The position numbers and the translations under genes were made by a program. Below the pieces are notes generated by a model. It was not told the DNA's origin and searched no databases. It was given only the letters and a program-made list of their open reading frames with translations. From NCBI GenBank assembly GCA_040905685.1, contig JBBDRB010000104.1, forward strand, positions 11,296 to 75,295: a stretch of 64,000 nucleotides of DNA. The letters are read 5' to 3'. The stretch comes from JBBDMU01 sp040905685 (GTDB lineage: Bacteria; Bacteroidota; Rhodothermia; Balneolales; Natronogracilivirgulaceae). Below, one piece after another: positions 7,080 through 16,863 of the stretch (the first letter of the stretch is position 1; each line of letters begins with the position of its first letter).

Positions 7080-10000
7080 TGTCAAAAACGTGGCGAACGT
7101 TAGTCCGCTGATGATGGCTATGCCCATGGGTCCCCAAAACAGCGTGTTCTCCGAACCGAGCTGGAAGTCCGGTTCAAGATTGGCGAAAAGGCCCACGAAA
7201 TCGATATTGATCCCGAAGGTCAGCGGTACCAGTCCCAGTATGGTTGTCAGGGCCGTCAGCACGACGGGACGAAAACGTATTCCGCCTGCTTCGATGATGG
7301 CCTCATTGGTTGATTTGCCCTGATCGAGCATCTGCTTGATGTAATCGACCAGCACGATATTGTTTATGCATACGATGCCGGCCAGACTGATGATGCCGAT
7401 GAACGTCATCAGGCTAAAGACCGTGCGAGTCAGCGTCAGTCCGGCGAAGACACCCGTCAGGCTGAGTCCGACAGCTATCATAATGATAAACGGAGCCCTA
7501 AGGCTGTTGAACTTAATGAGCATCACCAAAAAGATCAGGGCGAACCCAACGCCGAGGGCCGTCGTTAAAAAACCGAAACTCTCATCCTGATCTTCACTTT
7601 CGCCGGTGTATTCCAGGCTATAGCCTGCCGGCAAATCGGCCGTATAGCCGGCCAGCATTTCCTGAACCTCCATGAGCACCTGATTGGCGCTAAAGCCGGG
7701 TGATACCTGCCCTTCCACCGTAGCCGTTCGCTGCAGATTCAGTCTGGTAATGGTTCCCAGACCGGATCCGTCAACAAAATCGGCGACCGATACAAGGTGG
7801 ATCTGGTTGCCGGCCGCATTGGTTATAGTCAAGTTCTCCAGGCTCTCCAGATTATTACGGTCTTCCTGGCGCAGCCGGACGATAATATCGTATTCGTCTT
7901 CCCCATCCCGGTAGCTTCCCGTTTCCAGCCCGTTCATGGCGATACGTATGGTCTGGGCAATGTCGGCAAGGCTCAGCCCGCTTTGGATGGCCCGTTCGTG
8001 ATTGATCAGAATGCGGTACTCGGGCAGACCGCCGCTGATGTTGTCGCGTACATCCACCAGGCCCGGAATGCGCCCGCTTTGCGATGCTTCTCTCAGCATG
8101 GAATTGATCTCTTCGGTTATGCGCTGAATTTCGGAGAAATCCTCACCCGATATTTCGATATTGACGGGCGGACCCGTAGGCGGACCCGTCTGCTCGGCCT
8201 CGATCTGGATCAGGGCATCGGGGATGTTCTGCAGCTGGTCGCGGATCTTTTCGAGGGTCCGGCTGCTGGGTTCCTCCCTGTCGGAAAAATCAATCATATT
8301 GATCGTTATGCGTGACAGCTCGGCACTGGGGAAGTTCCCGCCAAACGGGCCGCTCCCGCTCACTCCTACATTCACCAGAATATTCTCGATATTGGCCTTC
8401 GAATCCGGATTGGACTCCAGCAGCCCCTCCAGCCTGTTTTGTATTTGCCTCACCATATTATTGCTGGCCTCGATATTCATGCCGATCGGCCCTTCAATAT
8501 TGACGACCAGCTGGCCGGGCTCGCCCTCCGGGAAGAAGGAAACCCCGGTGGGTGCCGCAGAAAACCCGCCGACAATTAAAAATAAGATGCCAAACGTGGT
8601 ATTGACCAGCAATGCCCGGTTATCGGTCAGGATGAGATGCCGTTTTCGCAGCAGCAGACCGATGGATCCCAGGACCATTAACAGCAGGGGAAAAACCAAC
8701 AGGGTCAGCAAGATGCCCAGTTCCAGAACGGTGCCTCCCAGCAGGTTCAATCCATAGATGATCAGGATCAGCAGGCCCACCAGAAAGCCGGTGATCATGC
8801 TGGCCTTCCTGCCGAGCAGTATCGTCTCGACCGTATGCACGATGATCCCGGCCAGGCCAAGGCCCAGCAGCAGAAGTCCGGGGATAAGCAGCACATAGCC
8901 GGCGTACGCCGACACGGTGGTTAACAGCCCCCCCAGGATCGCTAACAGGATGCCGAGCGTAAAACAGCCCAGGCTGAAGGTGTTTCTGACCATGCTGCGC
9001 CGATAGGTGTAATCTTTTTGCAGCATCCAGGAGAGGAAATGCTGGTAGCCGGTTATAATGCGGGGCAGCGTTTGGGTAGTAAACCTTTTCGAGACAGGCT
9101 CAATAACGAAACGGTAAAGCAAATAGATAACGGCCGCGGCCATGACCGTGACCGCCAGGGTAATCGGATTGATAATCCCGATGATAAGAGCGGTCAGGCT
9201 AAGCAGGACCACTCCCAGCCATTTGCCCAGCTTGCCCCGCTCAACTTTTTCTTCCGTATCGAGTTTGACCACCAGGGCCGTCAGCACGGGGTAAATGCCC
9301 AGGGCCACAAACAAGGAGCAGATCAATACAATGATCAGGGTCAGGGGCAGATAACTCATGAACTGGCCGATGATGCCCGGCCAGAAAAGCATGGGGGCAA
9401 AGGCACCCACCAGGGTCAGCGTAGACGCCAGGAGCGCATAACCTACCTCGCCGGTGGCTTTCCGGGCGGCCTCAAACCGTTCGTATCCCTGTTCCAGATA
9501 GCGGTATATATTCTCCACTACCACGATGGAGTTATCCACCAGAAGGCCCAGGGCAATGATCAGGCTGAACAAGATGATGAAGTTAACCGTATACCCGGCC
9601 GTCTGCAGCACGATAAACCCGACAAGAATAGACAGGGGAACGGCGGTACCCACCAAAAGGGCATTGCGGGCCCCGAGAAAGAACACCAGTACAAGAATTA
9701 CAAATATCATCCCGCTGATGATGCTGTTCTCCAGATCGGTGATTAGAATATCGATATTATCGCTCATGTCCCCGGTGATCAGAACCTGGGTCCCGCCGGG
9801 GAAAATAAATTCATCCAGGGCCGCGTAAATCCCTGCCGCCGTATCCAGGATATTGGCGCCCGGCCGTTTTAGGATATTGAGGCTGACCACCTGGTTCTCT
9901 TCAACCTCACCGGGGAGGACAGGCATCATGTCACCGTTCTCATCTTCCTGTTGCAAAAGGATCAGCCGGGAATAACTCTGCCGATCTTCAAAACCAAACA

Positions 10001-10799
10001 GCACTTCGGCCAGATCTTTGACATAAATGAGCCCGGGTACGGGCTGTCCATCGTCATCGGTACCCGTGCCTACCACCAGTTCCTCGATCTGATTGGGATC
10101 GGTGAACTCACCGCTGACCCGAAGCAGATACTCAAGCCGGTTGACATCCACCGTACCGCCGGGAATGGTAAGATTTTGCCCCTGAATGGTGCCGACGATC
10201 TGATTAAAGGATATATTATGGCCTTTAAGAGCCGCTAGATTCACATCGACCTGAACTTCCCTTTCCAGATTTCCGAATACATTCACCTCGCGCACCCCGG
10301 CCACCGTCTCCAGAACGTCTTCCAGCCTTTCCGCGGTTTCGGTAAGCCGGGAGAGGGAATAATCGGCCGACAAATTGACGGTCATTATCGGGAAATCATC
10401 GATATCAATTTCCGTGATCAGGGGATCCTCGGCATCAGCCGGCAGATCGTTCCTGGCCAGGTCCACCCGTTCGCGCACCCTTTGGCTGGCTTCGATCAGC
10501 GGTACATCCAGGCCGAATTCGATGATGATCGTACTCACCCCCTCCATGGTCGTTGAACGGATCTCATCAATGCCGGTAATGCCCCGCAATTCCCTTTCCA
10601 TAGGCTGGGTAACCAGTGATTCCATGTCGGAAGGACCAATGCCGGGGTATACCGTGGTGATGATATACATGGGGATTTCCACCGAGGGGTTGGCTTCCTT
10701 CGGTATGGTGACATAGGAAGCCGCTCCGGCTATGACCAGCAGCAGGGTTAAAACTACAATACCCGTACGATTGTTAATGGATAGTTCTACAATTTTCAT
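7011..10799 (-). CDS. RND-family efflux pump, inner-membrane permease with enlarged membrane domain
   Basis: 1262 residues, about 200 longer than usual HAE1-type pumps. The standard plan is visible: a first membrane helix (about 10-30), a periplasmic porter domain, helices TM2-TM6 with the proton-relay helix LIIALGLLVDNSIVVVENI, a second porter domain starting VSFFPEGEPGQL, and the terminal helix bundle with GIVCINNIVLVDYI. Between TM6 and the second porter domain lies about 230 residues containing some six extra hydrophobic helices, for example VMAAAVIYLLYRFVIEP, LLLIPG-type and GFLVGLLILIIYGLNLL segments. It should pump substrates out using proton or ion flux with the adaptor and TolC-like proteins encoded upstream. 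Last gene of the tetR-tolC-adaptor-pump operon. Substrate unknown. Confidence 0.9.
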   Translation of the reverse strand: MKIVELSINNRTGIVVLTLLLVIAGAASYVTIPKEANPSVEIPMYIITTVYPGIGPSDMESLVTQPMERELRGITGIDEIRSTTMEGVSTIIIEFGLDVPLIEASQRVRERVDLARNDLPADAEDPLITEIDIDDFPIMTVNLSADYSLSRLTETAERLEDVLETVAGVREVNVFGNLEREVQVDVNLAALKGHNISFNQIVGTIQGQNLTIPGGTVDVNRLEYLLRVSGEFTDPNQIEELVVGTGTDDDGQPVPGLIYVKDLAEVLFGFEDRQSYSRLILLQQEDENGDMMPVLPGEVEENQVVSLNILKRPGANILDTAAGIYAALDEFIFPGGTQVLITGDMSDNIDILITDLENSIISGMIFVILVLVFFLGARNALLVGTAVPLSILVGFIVLQTAGYTVNFIILFSLIIALGLLVDNSIVVVENIYRYLEQGYERFEAARKATGEVGYALLASTLTLVGAFAPMLFWPGIIGQFMSYLPLTLIIVLICSLFVALGIYPVLTALVVKLDTEEKVERGKLGKWLGVVLLSLTALIIGIINPITLAVTVMAAAVIYLLYRFVIEPVSKRFTTQTLPRIITGYQHFLSWMLQKDYTYRRSMVRNTFSLGCFTLGILLAILGGLLTTVSAYAGYVLLIPGLLLLGLGLAGIIVHTVETILLGRKASMITGFLVGLLILIIYGLNLLGGTVLELGILLTLLVFPLLLMVLGSIGLLLRKRHLILTDNRALLVNTTFGILFLIVGGFSAAPTGVSFFPEGEPGQLVVNIEGPIGMNIEASNNMVRQIQNRLEGLLESNPDSKANIENILVNVGVSGSGPFGGNFPSAELSRITINMIDFSDREEPSSRTLEKIRDQLQNIPDALIQIEAEQTGPPTGPPVNIEISGEDFSEIQRITEEINSMLREASQSGRIPGLVDVRDNISGGLPEYRILINHERAIQSGLSLADIAQTIRIAMNGLETGSYRDGEDEYDIIVRLRQEDRNNLESLENLTITNAAGNQIHLVSVADFVDGSGLGTITRLNLQRTATVEGQVSPGFSANQVLMEVQEMLAGYTADLPAGYSLEYTGESEDQDESFGFLTTALGVGFALIFLVMLIKFNSLRAPFIIMIAVGLSLTGVFAGLTLTRTVFSLMTFIGIISLAGIVCINNIVLVDYIKQMLDQGKSTNEAIIEAGGIRFRPVVLTALTTILGLVPLTFGINIDFVGLFANLEPDFQLGSENTLFWGPMGIAIISGLTFATFLTLVIVPVLYSVFDSLTLRLNKIW

Positions 10800-10821
10800 A
10801 AATTCTTAATTATCCCAGCTT

Positions 10822-11892
10822 TTAATCCCTGACTTCATCCACCCGGACCACGTCCCCGACATTGAGGTTGCCCAGACCGGCTACAATGATCTCATCCCCG
10901 GAAAACAATCCGTCTGATATGAGGATATTGCCCGCCGAGGACCGGCCCGTTGACACCGGACGGAATTCCGCGACCGGCCTTTCCCCCGTCCTGTTCACAA
11001 CAAATACATTCTGGCCGGATTCATCCCGGACCAGAGCCGTTCTGGGTATGGTTATAACATCTTCCAGAAAGGAACGGGTAACCATGAGTTCAACCGTCAT
11101 CTGGGGTTTCATGAACCGGTCGGGATTGTCTACCTCCACCTCAATGGGATACGTACGTGTCTGGGCGTTGATCACATTGCCGGAGAAAGTAATAACAGCT
11201 TCACGGATATTCCCGCCATAGGCTTCCAGGTTCACCGTTACCACAGACCCTTCACCGATCTCATTGGAATAACGCTCGGGCACCCCTGCCGATATCCGGA
11301 CCTGGCGGGTATTGACCAGGCGCAGAACCGGATTGCCGGGAGAGAGCACCTCACCGGTTTCGACCATTCGCTCTTCCACACGGCCGTCGAAGGGTGCGGT
11401 GATGCTTGCATTTTCAAGCTGGGTTTCCGCCTGATCCAGCTGCGCCCTGGCCTGGTCTCTCTGAGACCGTACCATGCTGAATTCAAGAGGTGTTATGATC
11501 TCTTCTTCAAACAAGGGTTCCTGTCGTTCAAAAGCGTCCTGAGCCATTTCGTAGGTGGCCCTGGCCACGTCCAGATTAGCCTGGAGCATCGCCTCCTCGA
11601 GCTGGGCCACCACTTCTCCGGCAGCAACCTCAGACCCTCTGCGTTGTATTTCGAGCACCCGCCCGGAAGCCTCGGCCGAGATGACGGCGTCATTCATAGA
11701 CTCGACGGTGCCCGAAAGGTTGACGGCATCCTGGAACAGGCCAGGCTCAACGACCATCGTTTCCACGGCCACCACGCGGGTCCGGTCATTTTCAGGGGCC
11801 TCGTTGTTCCCGTTTTCGAGTCCGCTGTTATCGCAGGCCGGCACCACGGCCAGCAACAGCGCCCAGACCGGTAAACTTGAATACTTATGCAT
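10822..11892 (-). CDS. RND efflux periplasmic adaptor (membrane fusion protein), lipoprotein
   Basis: 356 residues. The N-terminus is a lipoprotein signal ending AVVPAC (C20), so the protein is anchored in the inner membrane facing the periplasm. A biotinyl-lipoyl-like half (AEASGRVLEIQRRGSEVAAGEVVAQLEE), a helical hairpin (about 105-160) and the second lipoyl half (ASITAPFDGRVEERMVETGEVL) are followed by beta-barrel and membrane-proximal domains. It bridges the pump and the TolC-like outer-membrane channel. It lies between those two genes, 22 bases from the pump and 39 bases from tolC, in one transcription unit under a TetR-type regulator. Confidence 0.92.
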   Translation of the reverse strand: MHKYSSLPVWALLLAVVPACDNSGLENGNNEAPENDRTRVVAVETMVVEPGLFQDAVNLSGTVESMNDAVISAEASGRVLEIQRRGSEVAAGEVVAQLEEAMLQANLDVARATYEMAQDAFERQEPLFEEEIITPLEFSMVRSQRDQARAQLDQAETQLENASITAPFDGRVEERMVETGEVLSPGNPVLRLVNTRQVRISAGVPERYSNEIGEGSVVTVNLEAYGGNIREAVITFSGNVINAQTRTYPIEVEVDNPDRFMKPQMTVELMVTRSFLEDVITIPRTALVRDESGQNVFVVNRTGERPVAEFRPVSTGRSSAGNILISDGLFSGDEIIVAGLGNLNVGDVVRVDEVRD

Positions 11893-11931
11893 TTTTTTTA
11901 ATAATTTTGTAAATAATATTTTCCGTCAAGG

Positions 11932-13518
11932 TTAAAACTCCGCGACCGACTGACCTATGGCCAGCTCAAAACTGCTCAGGGCATTCAGGTAATCGTAGAC
12001 AGCCGACAGATAGCCCAACCGGCTTTGGTCCAGCAGTGTGGAGGCTTGCCGTTCTTCGAGGCTGCTGCCCACACCCTCGCGCAACCGTGAGGAGGCGAAG
12101 TCATAATTTTGCTGTGCCAGATCTATGTTGCGCTCCTGGCTTTCCACCCTTTGTTCCGCCGCCCTTAACTGGCGCACCGACTGGTCAATTTCCAGACGGA
12201 CCGAATTCAGCAGCTGCTCATAGTTAAGCTGCGACTGGCGTACCGCAATTTGGCGCTGCTGCACCTGTGCCCGGTTCTGTCCCCCCGAAAAGATGGACCA
12301 GCTCATCTGTATTCCGACCGAAATATTCGGCTCCCAGTACTGGTTGGCAAAAAAGCTGCGCCGGGGTCCCGTGCTGAAGGCAAACGGATCATCCGGATCG
12401 GTTATAACGGGGACCCGGTCGTCGGGAACATTACCCAGATAACTTAAGTCGGCGACGGCATTGACAACTGGAAAATACCGGGCCCGCGTAATCAGCCTGT
12501 CAATATCGCTCATTTCAATAGCGCCCTCAGCCTGCCTGATATCCGGTCGCTGATCCAGGGCCGTCCGGTATGCATCCTCTACCCGGATATCCAGTTCAGG
12601 CATGCCCGCCATCTCAAGCTCGCCGATCAGCACGACGGGCTGCTCCACAGGCAAGCCAAGCAGCATGTTGATGTTTTTTGAGGCCAGCTCCGCCTGGTTT
12701 TCTACCTCGATGAGTTCGGTCTCCAGGTTAACCAGCTCCACTTCGGTGCTGAGCATGTTTTGCCGGGATACCACCCCCTGTTCCACCTGCCTGCGGGTCT
12801 CCCTCAACGTTTCGGCCGTCCGCTCTACGCTGCCCTGGACAACCGCGGCCTGCTGCCGGCTGAGCAGAGCGCCGTAAAAAGCCGACCGCACCTCGTCGAT
12901 GGTCACCTGGCTTTGTCGCTGAAGACCGTATTCGTTCACATTCCTCAACGTTTCCGCACCGCGTATGGCAGCGAAAGCACTGCCATTGAACAGGGTTTGA
13001 GTGATATTCAGGGAATTGGCGAACTGGTTGTCTACCCCGAATGGATTACCCTGTTCTCCGGTAGCAATTCCGGCGTCTTCGAGGGCGGTCTGCCTTCGCT
13101 CCAGATAGTCTGTGAATGAAATAGGCTGCTCCCCCGGCACATCGCCCAACCGGGCATTCTCGTTGAAAACGACCCAGTCGATGGCCCCGAAACTTTCGAA
13201 CAGACCTCCGGCTTCGGATCCGGCAAAAGGATTGGCCGTTACAATACTCCGGTTATAGCTTGACGATGCCGATACCTGCGGATAGACCGACCCCCAGGCC
13301 TCCCGTATCTGCTGCATGGCATTTTCCACATCCAGCTGAGTACCCCGCAGGGTGTAGTTATCAACCAGGGCAAGCTGTACAGCCTGATCCAGGGTCAAAC
13401 GCAGGGTATCGTTTTGTGCATTGGTTTGCGCCTGGGAATCTCCACAAAAAGCAAGCAAATACACCAGGCATGCAACAGCAATGGGTTGCTTTGGATAAAA
13501 TATCAATGTTCGGAACAT
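11932..13518 (-). CDS. TolC-family outer-membrane efflux channel
   Basis: About 528 residues with a signal peptide (MFRTLIFYPK...LAFCGDSQAQ) and two repeated outer-membrane-efflux halves: the first from DTLRLTLDQAVQLALVDNY, the second from LDIRVEDAYRTALDQRPDIR, each with long helices rich in Gln and Glu. It forms the trimeric exit duct for the RND pump. A TTG at 13572 would give a longer reading frame but falls inside a putative operator, whereas ATG 13518 gives a normal signal peptide. First structural gene of the operon, 106 bases after tetR, with a pair of operator-like sites in the gap. Confidence 0.9.
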   Translation of the reverse strand: MFRTLIFYPKQPIAVACLVYLLAFCGDSQAQTNAQNDTLRLTLDQAVQLALVDNYTLRGTQLDVENAMQQIREAWGSVYPQVSASSSYNRSIVTANPFAGSEAGGLFESFGAIDWVVFNENARLGDVPGEQPISFTDYLERRQTALEDAGIATGEQGNPFGVDNQFANSLNITQTLFNGSAFAAIRGAETLRNVNEYGLQRQSQVTIDEVRSAFYGALLSRQQAAVVQGSVERTAETLRETRRQVEQGVVSRQNMLSTEVELVNLETELIEVENQAELASKNINMLLGLPVEQPVVLIGELEMAGMPELDIRVEDAYRTALDQRPDIRQAEGAIEMSDIDRLITRARYFPVVNAVADLSYLGNVPDDRVPVITDPDDPFAFSTGPRRSFFANQYWEPNISVGIQMSWSIFSGGQNRAQVQQRQIAVRQSQLNYEQLLNSVRLEIDQSVRQLRAAEQRVESQERNIDLAQQNYDFASSRLREGVGSSLEERQASTLLDQSRLGYLSAVYDYLNALSSFELAIGQSVAEF

Positions 13519-13562
13519 GGATGAAAAAAACTTAAAGATAACTAAGATATGTCTATTGGAAT

Positions 13563-13630
13563 AACTAAACAATTGATTGCTCTGATTTTTTTCCGCTGTT
13601 TATCTGTACGAAAAAAACAGTTGTTTAGTT
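13563..13630. promoter_or_regulatory. Two inverted operator-like sites between tetR and tolC
   Basis: Two copies of a 16-base motif, AACTAAACAAYTGWTT, face each other across the tetR-tolC gap: 13563-13578 on the plus strand and 13615-13630 on the minus strand. The first ten bases are identical. Each contains a near-palindromic core AAACA-NN-TGTTT; the right one (13615-13626) is perfect, the left one (13567-13578) has one mismatch. The right copy covers the tetR stop codon. Their place ahead of tolC suits binding sites for the neighbouring TetR-family repressor; that assignment is inferred. Confidence 0.5.
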
Positions 13631-14248
13631 GCTGGAAAAAACATACACCCCAAGTAATAATAGCATATGTTTTTTTACCCGCTTCCTAAAGTCATCGGGG
13701 TACAGCTTGTCCTGCTCGCTGACCGTGATATTGAAATCTTCCTTGATGAGGTTGCTCTCCAGAACCAGATCTTCAATCGATGATTTGAGTGTAATAATGG
13801 TCAGTTCAACATCAATATCCCGGAATACACCGGCTTTTTTTCCCTCGGTCAGGGTCCGGTGGATCTGTTCGTAAACTTTATCAAATGCTTTACGGGTGGA
13901 AGAAAATATTTCCGGCTTATTGGTAATAAGGCTCAACTGCCGGTGAGCCACGATGATGGGATTCGGACGGTCAAACACGTAATCAATATAGGTGGTCACC
14001 CAGCTTCTGAGCCTCTCCTGAGGATCGTGCTCCTTTTCCTGTATCCGGTTGACCAGCAGGTAAAGGTCATCCGCGAAGCGGTCCAGAATGGCTTTTAACA
14101 GCTTCTCCTTCCCTCCAAAATAATAGGAGATCATGGCAATATTTGCGTTTGCCGTATCGGAAATCAACCGGGTCGTGGTTCCGTCATAACCGTGCATGGC
14201 AAACAATCCTTCGGCAACATCCAGAATATGTGCTTTTCTCTTTGTCAT
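13625..14248 (-). CDS. TetR/AcrR-family transcriptional regulator of the RND efflux operon
   Basis: 207 residues. The N-terminal helix-turn-helix is typical: ILDVAEGLFAMHGYDGTTTRLISDTANANIAMISYYFGGKEKLL (about 8-52), followed by an all-helical ligand-binding and dimerisation domain. It probably represses the efflux genes that follow on the same strand and lets go on binding a pump substrate. A pair of inverted motifs with palindromic cores in the tetR-tolC gap are its likely sites. No close copy of these sites is visible ahead of tetR itself, so autoregulation is uncertain. Confidence 0.9.
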   Translation of the reverse strand: MTKRKAHILDVAEGLFAMHGYDGTTTRLISDTANANIAMISYYFGGKEKLLKAILDRFADDLYLLVNRIQEKEHDPQERLRSWVTTYIDYVFDRPNPIIVAHRQLSLITNKPEIFSSTRKAFDKVYEQIHRTLTEGKKAGVFRDIDVELTIITLKSSIEDLVLESNLIKEDFNITVSEQDKLYPDDFRKRVKKHMLLLLGVYVFSSN

Positions 14249-14375
14249 TCATCAAGCGTATATAGTCCAATTAATAAAAACCAATATAAAACATTTAATA
14301 TAAACACACGCTATTACTTACGGTATAATCAGAGGGGTTTTCAGACGATGTCTCTACGGAATGCCGCCGGCAGGC

Positions 14376-15533
14376 TCAGGCATGGGGGATCCATGAGTAG
14401 TGATAGATACCGTCATCCATAACCTGGGCCGCTTTGGTCAGGTTCAGCGGATGGAAGGTATCGATCATCACAGCATACTCGTCGGTGCCTTCCTTGTCCA
14501 GGCTTTTTTCCACCGTCCCGGGATGGGGGCCATGGGGAATACCTCCTGGATGATGGGTGATGCTGGCGTATTCCACTCCTTTCCGGCTCATGAAATCCCC
14601 TTCCACATAGTAAAGGACCTCATCGGAATCTACATTGGAATGATTATACGGTGCGGGAATGGATAGCGGATGGTAATCATATTTACGCGGTACAAAGGAA
14701 CAGATGACATAATTTGGCGCTTCAAAAGTCTGGTGGACCGGCGGGGGCTGATGTATGCGGCCGGTGACCGGTTCAAAATCTTTCATGCTGAAGATCCAGG
14801 GAAACAGGTAGCCATCCCATCCCACTACATCAAAAGGATGGTGCTCGAAAGTGTAGTTATGCATGCGCCCCTGCTTTTTGATGCGGACTTCAAACTCACC
14901 TTCTTCATCAAAATACAGGGGCTTTTCAGGCAGCCGGAAATCCCGTTCGCAAAAGGGGCTATTTTCCATAAACTGGCCGGATCCGGACCGGTAGCGCCCG
15001 GGAAAGCCGATCGGACCCATGGATTCTATCATCAGCATGCGGTTTTGACCGTCGTCAAATTCCATCCGGTAGGTCGTCCCCCGGGGGATATAAATGTAAT
15101 CGAAGGGATTGAAGTTCAAACGGCCGAAACTGGACTGGATAAATCCGGTCCCCTCGTGGATGAACAGCATTTCATCATGCTCTCCGTTGCGGTAAAAATA
15201 ATCCATTTTTTCGGTGGGGCGGCCAAGGTGGATCTGCACGTCGCTGTTGTACAGCATGAGTACCCGGCCGGTTACCGGGTCCCCGCCCGCGGCCATATCT
15301 TTGGTGATCAGATGATGATGGCGCAGCAGGTCTTCCTCCCAGAGGTCCGTGGGTATCCTTTCGCCCTGTTCAACCTGATGCACCTTCGTGGGCGGCAGGT
15401 TATGATACAGCAGGGATGATGCACCGCTAAAGCCTTCGGTACCGAAGAGCTCTTCGGTATACAATAAGCCGTTCTTTTTGCGAAACTGCGTGTGGCGTTT
15501 TTTGGGAATATCGCCCAACTTGTGGTAGACCAT
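14376..15533 (-). CDS. hmgA: Homogentisate 1,2-dioxygenase
   Basis: 385 residues across the cupin fold of the family. Characteristic stretches include MLFIHEGTGFIQSSFG, FDYIYIPRGTTYRMEF, HPFDVVGWDGYLFPW and the C-terminal metal-site region SITHHPGGIPHGPHPGTVEKSL with clustered histidines and a glutamate for the active-site iron. It opens the ring of homogentisate to maleylacetoacetate in tyrosine and phenylalanine breakdown. It follows hppD by 15 bases on the same strand, so the two consecutive steps are co-transcribed. The next enzymes (maleylacetoacetate isomerase, fumarylacetoacetase) are not in this window. It is a little shorter than the roughly 430-residue animal enzyme, as common in bacteria. 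Confidence 0.93.
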   Translation of the reverse strand: MVYHKLGDIPKKRHTQFRKKNGLLYTEELFGTEGFSGASSLLYHNLPPTKVHQVEQGERIPTDLWEEDLLRHHHLITKDMAAGGDPVTGRVLMLYNSDVQIHLGRPTEKMDYFYRNGEHDEMLFIHEGTGFIQSSFGRLNFNPFDYIYIPRGTTYRMEFDDGQNRMLMIESMGPIGFPGRYRSGSGQFMENSPFCERDFRLPEKPLYFDEEGEFEVRIKKQGRMHNYTFEHHPFDVVGWDGYLFPWIFSMKDFEPVTGRIHQPPPVHQTFEAPNYVICSFVPRKYDYHPLSIPAPYNHSNVDSDEVLYYVEGDFMSRKGVEYASITHHPGGIPHGPHPGTVEKSLDKEGTDEYAVMIDTFHPLNLTKAAQVMDDGIYHYSWIPHA

Positions 15534-15548
15534 GAATAGATAGGTTTA

Positions 15549-16691
15549 TTATAAGTTGCCTCTCAGTTCCTGTTCTCTTTCAATAGATTCAAACAGGGCC
15601 TTAAAGTTGCCCAGCCCGAATCCACGGGCTCCCTTTCGCTGAATAATCTCGAAAAACAAGGTCGGACGGTCCGAAACGGGCCTGGTGAATATTTGCAGCA
15701 AATATCCTTCCTCATCGCGATCCACCAGTATGCCCAGCCGTTCGAGATCCCCGATGTTTTCATCGATCGGGCCCACCCTTCCGGTGAGGGTTTTATAGTA
15801 GGTGGTCGGAACGGTGAGGAATTCCAGACCCCGTGCCTGCAGCTTTTCCACCGTATCCACGATATCGGAAGTCAGCAGGGCGATATGCTGAACCCCCGGT
15901 CCGCCGTAAAAGTCAAGGTATTCCTCAATCTGGGATTTTTTTCTTCCTTTGGCCGGTTCATTAATGGGAAATTTTATCCGCCCTCGTCCCCCGGCCATCA
16001 CCTTGCTCATCAATGCGGAATATTCGGTGGCTATATCGCTGTCATCAAAATGCATGTACTGCTCGAAACCCATTATATTCTTGTAGAAGCCGACCCAATG
16101 GTCCATCCTGCCAAGCTCTACATTGCCCACGCAATGGTCAATGTACCCGATGCCAACCGGTTCGGTTTTGAGGGATGTTGATTTTTCAACAAACCCGGGC
16201 CAAAACACACCTTTGTAGGCCGATCGGTCAATAAAGCTGTGGATGGTGTCTCCATAGGTTTTAATGGCCGCATGAATGACCCGGCCATGGTCATCCTGTA
16301 AAAACCGGGGCTCCACAACCGGATCGGCTCCCCGGCGTACGCATTCGGTATAGGCTTTTTCCACATCCTTCACGCTCATGGCGATATCCTTTACACCGTC
16401 ACCATGGACCTTGCAATGGGCGGCTATCGGAGAATCTCCTGAAAGCGGACCGGTCAGTACCAGGCGGATATTGCCCTGCTGCAGAAGATAGGATGAGCGG
16501 TCCCGTACTTTTGTTTCCAGACCCTGATAGGCCACCGGTTCCATACCGAATACGGTCTGGTAATAATGCGCCGCCTGTTTGGCATTGGCCACATAGAATT
16601 CTACGTGATCGATATCTATGAGGCCAAGATGGTCTTTATACTCATCTTCGACCATCGGCTTTTGGAGAGTATCATGCTTCGCGTCGCCCAT
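15549..16691 (-). CDS. hppD: 4-hydroxyphenylpyruvate dioxygenase
   Basis: 380 residues with two glyoxalase-like halves: the first around GLIDIDHVEFYVANAKQAAHYYQTVFG, the second with the iron ligands in IGYIDHCVGNV, GPGVQHIALLTSDI and PTLFFEIIQRKGARGFG. It turns 4-hydroxyphenylpyruvate into homogentisate, the substrate of the next gene. The open frame runs back to 17069 across the divergent symporter gene, but ATG 16691 (MGDAKHDTLQKP) fits the family start. The intergenic region to the symporter is 172 bases and should hold promoters for both directions. Confidence 0.93.
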   Translation of the reverse strand: MGDAKHDTLQKPMVEDEYKDHLGLIDIDHVEFYVANAKQAAHYYQTVFGMEPVAYQGLETKVRDRSSYLLQQGNIRLVLTGPLSGDSPIAAHCKVHGDGVKDIAMSVKDVEKAYTECVRRGADPVVEPRFLQDDHGRVIHAAIKTYGDTIHSFIDRSAYKGVFWPGFVEKSTSLKTEPVGIGYIDHCVGNVELGRMDHWVGFYKNIMGFEQYMHFDDSDIATEYSALMSKVMAGGRGRIKFPINEPAKGRKKSQIEEYLDFYGGPGVQHIALLTSDIVDTVEKLQARGLEFLTVPTTYYKTLTGRVGPIDENIGDLERLGILVDRDEEGYLLQIFTRPVSDRPTLFFEIIQRKGARGFGLGNFKALFESIEREQELRGNL

Positions 16692-16863
16692 AATGTCTGA
16701 ATAGTTATAACTGAACAAATAAGCGTTTTTCCAATATCGTAAAAAGTACCAAAAATAGACAGTTAACAAATAGCAATTAACAGGTGGCCATTCTTTTCTT
16801 CCATCAAAAAAAACTTTATACTCCATCTTGCAATTCCTGGTCCACTTTAACTCACCGGCAGTA

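Noticed and set aside
14670..15419. 249-codon plus-strand frame
   Set aside because: Antisense to hmgA; no family likeness and no ribosome site.
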